DNA of 45,394 nt. Source: an uncultured Acetatifactor sp. Lineage in GTDB: Bacteria; Bacillota; Clostridia; Lachnospirales; Lachnospiraceae. How positions within the stretch are numbered: position 1 is the first letter of the stretch; each line of letters begins with the position of its first letter. The stretch covers positions 1 to 45,394 of the forward strand of contig CAJTSE010000008.1 in NCBI GenBank assembly GCA_910578815.1, given 5' to 3'. The translations under genes and the position numbers were made by a program. The notes below the pieces were generated by a model. It worked only from the letters and a program-made list of their open reading frames with translations. It was not told the origin of the DNA and searched no databases. This document shows, one piece after another, positions 40,426-45,394 of this stretch.

Positions 40426-41277
40426 ATGATTAAGAGTGTTTTAAAGGGTATTGTAATTGGTATCGCAAATATTGTTCCTGGTGTCAGCGGAGGCACCATG
40501 ATGGTGTCCATGGGAATTTATGATAAGCTGATTCATTGCATTACGCATTTGTTCAGTGAGTTTAAGAAAAGCGTTAAATTCCTGTTCCCCATAGCGGTGG
40601 GAATGCTGATTGCCATTGTAGGGAGTTCATTTGCGTTAAAGGAATTGTTCGAAAGGATTCCCATACAGACCAACCTGCTCTTTGTAGGGCTGATTCTGGG
40701 AGGACTTCCCGCTATCGGAAAAAATGTGATGGGAAAGAAAATCAGAATCGGACACATCATTGCCGCGCTGGCCTTTTTTGCTCTGGTGGCAGGCATGGCC
40801 GTCATGGGGGAGACGGAAGGAACCTCGGCGGATCTCTCCTTCAGTGTTGGAAATATGCTGATTCTTTTTGGAGTGGGTGTGATTACCTCTGCCACTATGG
40901 TGATTCCGGGTGTCAGCGGTTCCATGGTGTTGATGTTGATGGGATTTTATAAGCCTGTGCTTTTGACAATCACCAATTTTATTACGGCGCTGGTACACTT
41001 GGATATGAACGGAATTCTGGCCGGCTGCGGCGTATTGATTCCCTTTGGCATCGGTGTGGTGGCGGGAATTTTCGGAATTGCTAAGGTGGTGGAAATTGTA
41101 TTTGAAAAATTTCCTCTGTATGCCTATTGGGCGATCATTGGCCTGATTGTGGCCTCGCCTGTGGCGATTGTGCTGATGAATCTGGAGGTCTTTTCAAAAA
41201 TGACGTTTTTAAGTGCGGTGACGGGAGTCATTGCGCTGGCGGCGGGCTTTTTTGCCGCCATGAAGCTGGGCGACTAG
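40426..41277 (+). CDS. DUF368 membrane protein, putative polyprenyl-phosphate transporter (PopT-like)
   Basis: 283 residues from ATG 40426 with GGGAGAGG upstream; a TTG at 40384 is less likely. About eight membrane segments. The family's repeated motif is visible twice: ANIVPGVSGGTMMVSMGIYDK near the N-terminus and TMVIPGVSGSMVLMLMGFYKP in the middle. Members of DUF368 (PopT) have been shown to return undecaprenyl phosphate across the membrane for reuse in wall synthesis. This gene stands alone in its operon position, followed by a short copy of the dispersed element and a methyltransferase gene. Confidence 0.88.
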   Translation: MIKSVLKGIVIGIANIVPGVSGGTMMVSMGIYDKLIHCITHLFSEFKKSVKFLFPIAVGMLIAIVGSSFALKELFERIPIQTNLLFVGLILGGLPAIGKNVMGKKIRIGHIIAALAFFALVAGMAVMGETEGTSADLSFSVGNMLILFGVGVITSATMVIPGVSGSMVLMLMGFYKPVLLTITNFITALVHLDMNGILAGCGVLIPFGIGVVAGIFGIAKVVEIVFEKFPLYAYWAIIGLIVASPVAIVLMNLEVFSKMTFLSAVTGVIALAAGFFAAMKLGD

Positions 41278-41345
41278 CGTGAAAATGAAAACAGGCGTTT
41301 TTCATCGGAGCTTTGGCTCCGGCATGGGAGTGAGCGTGAGGAAAC
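41278..41345 (+). repeat. Dispersed structured element, shortened copy D
   Basis: It starts CGTGAAAA directly after the TAG of the DUF368 gene and holds GGCGTTTTTCATC, which matches copy C. Most of hairpin 1 is missing. ATGAAAAC / GTTTTTCAT can form a short stem, and GGAGC / GGCTCC forms the GC-rich hairpin. The tail GGCATGGGAGTGAGCGTGAGGAAAC resembles copy B and provides GTGAGG, the ribosome site of the following gene. Confidence 0.65.
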
Positions 41346-41348
41346 AAA

Positions 41349-42137
41349 ATGGAAATGTATCGGGATTTTGCAGCGGTATATGATACTTTTATGGACAATA
41401 CGCCCTACGAATTTTGGGGAGAGCGGCTGGACGGACTGATCAGAAAATACGGTGTGTCCAAGCCGGAACGGGATGCAGAAGATGTAATGGATTCCGAGCG
41501 TAATCTGTTGGTGGATTTAGGGTGTGGTACAGGTACGCTGACAGAGCTGATGTACCGAAAGGGATATGATATGATCGGTGTGGACAGATCCGAGTCCATG
41601 CTGAATGCTGCCATGGAAAAAAAGGACAGGAGTGGTTCGGAAATTCTTTATCTGCAGCAGGATATGAGGGAGCTTGATTTGTACAGCACAGTGGGGACTG
41701 TGTTCAGCGTCTGTGACTCTTTAAATTATATTCTGGAGGAAGAAGAGCTGCTGACCGTATTTTCTTTGGTGGAAAACTATCTTTTTCCCGGTGGGCTCCT
41801 GATTTTTGATTTCAATACGGATTATAAGTACCGTGAAGTCATCGGGAATGCCACTATTGCGGAAAATCGGGAAGACTGCAGCTTTATCTGGGAAAACATA
41901 TATGACATAGAAGAAGAGATTAATGAGTATGACCTGACTCTGTTTGTGCGAGAGACTGATGGCAGATTCCGGCGGTTTACAGAGACTCATTTACAGAGGG
42001 GATATACTTCGGAGCAGATGAGCAGTCTGGTAAGGAAGGCCGGCTTAGAAATTCTGGAAATGACAGATGCGGACACAGGCAAAGAAGTGAGGCCGGAAAG
42101 TGAGCGAGTGCTGGTGGTGGCACAGAAAAGAAGGTAA
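41349..42137 (+). CDS. Class I SAM-dependent methyltransferase
   Basis: 262 residues. Motif I is VDLGCGTGTLTE (about 55-66), followed by MIGVDRSESML (motif II with the ribose-binding Asp) and YLQQDMRELDL, then a DSLNYI motif typical of small-molecule methyltransferases. The start MYRDFAAVYDTFMDNTPYEFW is that of clostridial proteins encoded next to hslO. Substrate unknown. It is two bases upstream of hslO, so the two are translated together. Confidence 0.88.
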   Translation: MEMYRDFAAVYDTFMDNTPYEFWGERLDGLIRKYGVSKPERDAEDVMDSERNLLVDLGCGTGTLTELMYRKGYDMIGVDRSESMLNAAMEKKDRSGSEILYLQQDMRELDLYSTVGTVFSVCDSLNYILEEEELLTVFSLVENYLFPGGLLIFDFNTDYKYREVIGNATIAENREDCSFIWENIYDIEEEINEYDLTLFVRETDGRFRRFTETHLQRGYTSEQMSSLVRKAGLEILEMTDADTGKEVRPESERVLVVAQKRR

Positions 42138-42139
42138 TA

Positions 42140-43015
42140 ATGGAAGATTGCATTGTACGGGCGACTGCCGCAGATGCGCAGATACGTGCTTTTGCCTGCA
42201 GCACCAGAGAAATGGTGGAAGAGGCAAGGCGGATTCACAATACCAGTCCTGTGGTGACGGCAGCATTGGGGCGGCTGTTGAGCGCGGGAGCCATGATGGG
42301 AAGTACGCTGAAAGGGGAAAGGGATCTGCTTACCCTGCAGGTGAAGGGAGACGGGCCTCTGAGAGGTATGACAGTGACGGCGGATTCTCTGGGAAATGTA
42401 AAGGGCTATCCGGAGGTGCCGGATGTGATTCTGCCTGCAAACCATTTGGGAAAGCTAGATGTGGGGGGCGCCGTAGGACAGGGACATTTAAGTGTGATCA
42501 AGGATATGGGCCTAAAGGAGCCCTATGTGGGACAAACTTTATTGCAGACAGGGGAGATTGCCGAAGATCTTACTTACTATTTTGCAGTATCCGAGCAGAT
42601 TCCGTCCTCTGTGGGCCTTGGGGTGCTGATGAATCGGGATAATACCGTAAGGCAGGCAGGAGGCTTTATGATCCAGCTGATGCCATTTGCGGAGGAAAGC
42701 GTGACGGCTATGCTGGAGCAGAATCTGAGCCGGGCAAGGTCCGTGACGGCTTTGCTGGAGGCCGGAAACGGACCGGAGCAGATGCTGCAGATTTTACTGG
42801 ACGGACTGCAGCCGACAGTGACGGATACCGGGAAGACGGCATTTGTGTGCAGCTGCGACAGGGGAAAGATCGAAAGGGTTCTGATTAGTCTGGGTAAACA
42901 GGAAATCAGGGACATGATTGAGGAAGGACAGGAGATAGAAGTGAACTGTCACTTTTGTAATTCTCATTATAAATTCAGCGTTGCCGAATTAGAAGAATTA
43001 TATCGGAAATGCTGA
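42140..43015 (+). CDS. hslO: Redox-regulated chaperone Hsp33
   Basis: 291 residues, normal length. The N-terminal core has VRATAADAQIRAFACSTREMVEEAR and RLLSAGAMMGSTLKG; the C-terminal redox switch carries C237-S-C239 and C270-HF-C273, the CxC..CxxC zinc site. Oxidation by hypochlorous acid or peroxide with heat forms disulfides, unfolds the linker and activates holdase activity in the cytoplasm. AAGAAGG precedes the ATG. A long hairpin follows the stop. Confidence 0.96.
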   Translation: MEDCIVRATAADAQIRAFACSTREMVEEARRIHNTSPVVTAALGRLLSAGAMMGSTLKGERDLLTLQVKGDGPLRGMTVTADSLGNVKGYPEVPDVILPANHLGKLDVGGAVGQGHLSVIKDMGLKEPYVGQTLLQTGEIAEDLTYYFAVSEQIPSSVGLGVLMNRDNTVRQAGGFMIQLMPFAEESVTAMLEQNLSRARSVTALLEAGNGPEQMLQILLDGLQPTVTDTGKTAFVCSCDRGKIERVLISLGKQEIRDMIEEGQEIEVNCHFCNSHYKFSVAELEELYRKC

Positions 43016-43030
43016 CAGAATGAAGATTCT

Positions 43031-43080
43031 CTGAGGCCGGAAAGGGTGTGTAAGCACACCTCTTTGTATCCGGCCTGAGA
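43031..43080 (+). terminator. Long hairpin after hslO
   Basis: CTGAGGCCGG (43031-43040) pairs with CCGGCCTGAG (43070-43079) with one mismatch, and AAAGGGTGTG with CACACCTCTTT inside it, around TAAG. A U-run is absent, so it may be an RNA-stabilising end or a weak terminator. Confidence 0.5.
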
Positions 43081-43189
43081 AAATGAAAGTCATTTCAGGA
43101 AGAACGCAAGAAAACGTTCATCCTTATCCTGCGCAGGTTCAAGCATTATTTGTTTCGACTGTACCCCCGAAGCTTGCTGCCTGCCAGTG

Positions 43190-43678
43190 TCACTGGGAGA
43201 CGGATGCTTTATCGAGAGAGCTTTGGATAGTCTCCAGCAGGACAAGAGAGGTATATTTACTGTCGGAAGAATAGGTTACGCCTTCCAGTGTCTGTAACTG
43301 GTAGACCTGACTGCAGATCGCCTCAAAGGTGGGCTCCAGCAGGGGATACATAGTGGTAATGGCATCGTTCAAGTTTACCATGCGGATGGAGGTGATGGAA
43401 TTCTGATCCACGATGACTTCCACATCAATGGACTGGTTCCCCAGTATCAGCTCGGTGGTGTAGACACCGGGTATGTAGAGAGCATCGGAACCGGCGGCAG
43501 CCGATCCGTCTTCTGAAGAGGTGGGGCTGTCCGGGGCAGAGCTGTCCGGTTCTTTCTCCTTGTCAGGCAGGAACATCATGATAAGAAGCACAATGAACAG
43601 GATTCCCAGAGCCGCGAAGATTGCAGTATAAATCAGCTCCTTCATGTGAAGTACGACGATTTTTGTTTTAGCGCTCAT
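43190..43678 (-). CDS. Single-pass membrane protein with FMN_bind-like domain
   Basis: 162 residues. A basic start (MSAKTKIVVLHMK) precedes one membrane helix (about 14-36), an acidic Ser/Pro linker (38-65), then an outside domain (about 67-160): YIPGVYTTELILGNQSIDVEVIVDQNSITSI and, near the end, EGVTYSSDSKYTSLVLLETIQSSLDKA. This is the pattern of FMN_bind domains, in which FMN is joined to a Thr in S-G-A-T; here the tetrad reads E-G-V-T, so covalent FMN is possible but not certain. Relatives are electron-transfer or flavin-carrier proteins. It is transcribed toward hslO and away from glnA. Confidence 0.7.
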   Translation of the reverse strand: MSAKTKIVVLHMKELIYTAIFAALGILFIVLLIMMFLPDKEKEPDSSAPDSPTSSEDGSAAAGSDALYIPGVYTTELILGNQSIDVEVIVDQNSITSIRMVNLNDAITTMYPLLEPTFEAICSQVYQLQTLEGVTYSSDSKYTSLVLLETIQSSLDKASVSQ

Positions 43679-43757
43679 TTATATTCCCCTTGGTTGTCAT
43701 GATTTTTCTTTATAATAAGTATGAGGGGAAGCATAAGTTTATGCTAAGGATTTCTCA

Positions 43758-43786
43758 TTGACAAGCGGGCGTTACGTTGCTATGAT
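43758..43786 (+). promoter_or_regulatory. glnA promoter
   Basis: TTGACA (43758-43763), 17 bases, TATGAT (43781-43786): close to consensus. A 60-70 base leader follows. Confidence 0.75.
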
Positions 43787-43796
43787 AAGTTTCAGG

Positions 43797-43832
43797 ACAA
43801 GGGCGTTCTATGCAGGATAGGACTGCCCTTGT
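43797..43832 (+). promoter_or_regulatory. Leader hairpin before glnA
   Basis: ACAAGGGC (43797-43804) pairs perfectly with GCCCTTGT (43825-43832) around a 20-base loop, between the promoter and the ribosome site. It could be the binding place of an RNA-binding antiterminator or another control. The T-rich part after it (ATTGCTTT) is too weak to call a terminator. Confidence 0.4.
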
Positions 43833-43854
43833 ATTGCTTTGAAAAGGAGGCCGC

Positions 43855-45180
43855 ATGATGAAAAATTATACAAGCGAAGACGTTTTAAGGCTTGCCAGGG
43901 ATGAAGATATTGAGTTCATCCGCCTGCAATTTACGGATATGTTCGGCAATCTTAAGAATATTGCAGTTACGGTAAGTCAGCTGGGAAAGGCGTTGGAAAA
44001 TAAGTGCATGTTTGACGGTTCCGCCATAGACGGCTTTGTGGGAATCGAAGAGTCGGACATGTATTTATATCCGGATCTTTCCACTCTGGAGATATTCCCA
44101 TGGAGACCTCAGCAGGGCAAGGTGGCACGAATGATTTGTGACATTCATCGGCCGGATGGCAGGCCCTTTGACGGAGATCCGCGGGTGGTTTTAAAAAAGG
44201 CCGTTGCGGAAGCGGCAGAGCTGGGATATACCTTCGAAGTCGGCCCGGAGTGTGAATTTTTCTTATTTAATACAGATGAAAACGGTATGCCTACCATTCA
44301 GACCCATGAGCAGGCAGGCTACTTTGACATTGGCCCCCTGGACGGCGGGGAAAATGCCAGACGGGATATTGTGATGACATTAGAAGATATGGGTTTGATA
44401 ATCGAGGCGTCTCATCATGAGATGGCCCCAGCCCAGCATGAGATTGACCTGCGGTATGACGAAGCGCTTTCCACAGCCGACAATATCATGACCTTCAAGC
44501 TGGCGGCACGCACGATTGCAAAGCGTCACGGTCTGCACGCTACCTTCATGCCTAAGCCCAAATACGGAGTCAACGGTTCCGGAATGCACATCAATATGTC
44601 TTTGCACAAGGACGGAAAGAATATTTTTGATGATAAGGCTGACGCTAATGGTTTGAGCCGGGAAGCATATTATTTTATCGGCGGTATTATGAAGCATATC
44701 AAAGGGATGGCGGCAGTGACAAATCCCTTGGTAAATTCTTATAAAAGGCTGGTTCCCGGTTTTGCCGCTCCGGTTTATATTGCCTGGAGCGCCACGAACA
44801 GAAGCCCTTTGATCCGGATTCCAGCAGAAGGGGGCAGAGTGGAACTGCGAAGCCCAGATTCCGCGGCCAATCCTTATTTGACGCTTGCGCTGTGCCTGAA
44901 GGCTGGGCTTGACGGAATCATCAACAAAATTGAGCCGCCTGGAAGTGTGGACTGTAATATTTATACCATGACGGAACAGGAGCGGAAAGCGTTGAACATT
45001 GAGAATCTGCCAGGGACTTTGATGGAAGCCGTGGACGCCATGAAAAATGACGGGTTCATTTTGGAGGTGCTGGGGGAGCATATAGCAAAAAGCTATATTG
45101 AGGCAAAGGAAAGCGAGTGGCAGAAATATCGCGCTCATGTTTCGGAGTGGGAGATACAGGAATATTTGTACAGATACTAG
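43855..45180 (+). CDS. glnA: Glutamine synthetase type I (GlnA)
   Basis: 441 residues; AGGAGG lies 4 bases before ATG 43855 and 7 before ATG 43858, so the second may be the true start. All active-site blocks are present: FDGSAIDGFVG, GPECEFFLF (metal-binding Glu), HHEMAPAQHEIDLRY, VNGSGMHINMS, NRSPLIRIP and VELRSPDSAANPYLTLAL. It makes glutamine from glutamate, ammonia and ATP. The length and the absence of the adenylylation-loop Tyr fit the GSI-alpha group of Firmicutes, which is feedback-inhibited instead of adenylylated. Its stop is followed at once by element copy C. Confidence 0.96.
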   Translation: MMKNYTSEDVLRLARDEDIEFIRLQFTDMFGNLKNIAVTVSQLGKALENKCMFDGSAIDGFVGIEESDMYLYPDLSTLEIFPWRPQQGKVARMICDIHRPDGRPFDGDPRVVLKKAVAEAAELGYTFEVGPECEFFLFNTDENGMPTIQTHEQAGYFDIGPLDGGENARRDIVMTLEDMGLIIEASHHEMAPAQHEIDLRYDEALSTADNIMTFKLAARTIAKRHGLHATFMPKPKYGVNGSGMHINMSLHKDGKNIFDDKADANGLSREAYYFIGGIMKHIKGMAAVTNPLVNSYKRLVPGFAAPVYIAWSATNRSPLIRIPAEGGRVELRSPDSAANPYLTLALCLKAGLDGIINKIEPPGSVDCNIYTMTEQERKALNIENLPGTLMEAVDAMKNDGFILEVLGEHIAKSYIEAKESEWQKYRAHVSEWEIQEYLYRY

Positions 45181-45181
45181 C

Positions 45182-45358
45182 GTGAAAAGTACTTCTAACT
45201 GTCTGCGGCAGTTTCCGCTCATGCTAAAAGCCTGATTCTCAGGCTTGGGCATTTCGCGGAGAAGTACTAAGTTTCACGCCGAAAAACGCCAAAGTACGGC
45301 GTTTTTCATCAGGATTTGAGTCGTGGCAGGGCCACATCGAAGAACGCATGTGAGTAAA
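45182..45358 (+). repeat. Dispersed structured element, copy C
   Basis: It starts CGTGAAAAGTACTTCT directly after the glnA TAG. CGTGAAA pairs with TTTCACG (45272-45278) and AGTACTTCT (45188-45196) with AGAAGTACT (45260-45268), enclosing AAGCCTGA / TCAGGCTT (45228-45246). The next hairpin is GAAAAACGCC / GGCGTTTTTC, then GTGGC / GCCAC. The piece CTAAGTTTC...CGAA is shared with copy A. The tail ends GCATGTGAGTAAAC. Confidence 0.75.
45281..45309 (+). terminator. Terminator of glnA inside element copy C
   Basis: GAAAAACGCC (45281-45290) and GGCGTTTTTC (45298-45307) form a perfect ten-pair stem with a seven-base loop; the right arm holds five T residues. It could stop glnA transcription, so this element can act as a terminator here. 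Confidence 0.65.
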
Positions 45359-45360
45359 CT

Positions 45361-45394
45361 CGCCAGGCGAGAAAATTCGTCAGGCGAGAAAATT
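45361..45394 (+). repeat. 17-base tandem repeat at the window end
   Basis: CGCCAGGCGAGAAAATT (45361-45377) and CGTCAGGCGAGAAAATT (45378-45394) differ in one base. The array may continue beyond the window. Confidence 0.8.

Noticed and set aside
43083..43274. 63-codon plus-strand ORF after hslO
   Set aside because: It follows a hairpin without promoter or ribosome site and overlaps the end of the FMN_bind-like gene.
44380..45252. 290-codon minus-strand ORF
   Set aside because: It is antisense to glnA, whose active-site motifs are all intact; no motif or ribosome site supports it.

Overview
The window looks like a chromosomal segment of a mid-GC monoderm Clostridia, most likely a Lachnospiraceae member. 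The grounds are strong AGGAGG-type ribosome sites, frequent GTG/TTG starts, sigma-A promoters with 17-base spacers, a BirA-controlled biotin operon, a secretin-less Tad pilus locus and a DUF4867 sugar cluster. I saw no integrase, transposase, rRNA, tRNA or CRISPR array. The genus cannot be fixed from the sequence alone.

Layout. 1-9.6 kb: a regulatory and accessory stretch with an MFS transporter divergent from an AraC regulator, a CACHE/HD-GYP signalling protein, a lone HNH-type protein, a MerR/GyrI regulator behind its own 19-base-spacer promoter, two flavin split-barrel proteins (one fused to an XRE domain), a second XRE regulator beside a cluster of DNA dyads, and a small CD3324-like protein whose 3' end is an 18-base tandem repeat. 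9.8-15.3 kb: an RNA methyltransferase convergent with a NUDIX hydrolase, then a sugar cluster (xylulokinase, cupin-like DUF4867 protein, fucose/arabinose-isomerase-like protein). 15.3-20 kb: the minus-strand biotin operon birA-bioY-bioB-bioD-bioA with a BirA operator over its promoter. 20-27 kb: a MATE transporter with a structured leader, a GH2 enzyme and a GH51 arabinofuranosidase transcribed divergently, a 37-residue membrane peptide gene, and an SPL-like radical SAM gene.

27.3-39.2 kb holds a monoderm Tad/Flp pilus locus: CpaF ATPase, TadB and TadC, Flp1-type pilin, two TadE-like pseudopilins, CpaB/SAF protein, a small Cys-rich lipoprotein-like protein, a 1457-residue secreted protein with InlB-type and glycine-rich regions, a prepilin peptidase and a GT2-TPR glycosyltransferase. 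An AT-rich antisense zinc-ribbon gene interrupts it. 39.2-45.2 kb is housekeeping: hisC, a DUF368 lipid-carrier transporter, a methyltransferase, hslO, an FMN_bind-like membrane protein and glnA.

The most interesting new signal is a dispersed, structured intergenic element of about 160-175 bases. It has four recognisable copies (25865-26035 minus; 32681-32838 plus; 41278-41345 plus, shortened; 45182-45358 plus). Each begins within a few bases of a stop codon. The copies share hairpins whose stems differ in sequence but stay paired, and three end in a GTG-AG-rich tail. In two copies that tail supplies the ribosome site of the next gene, and in one also its GTG start. I do not recognise it as a known RNA or repeat family. 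All functional assignments here come from reading motifs; no database search was run.
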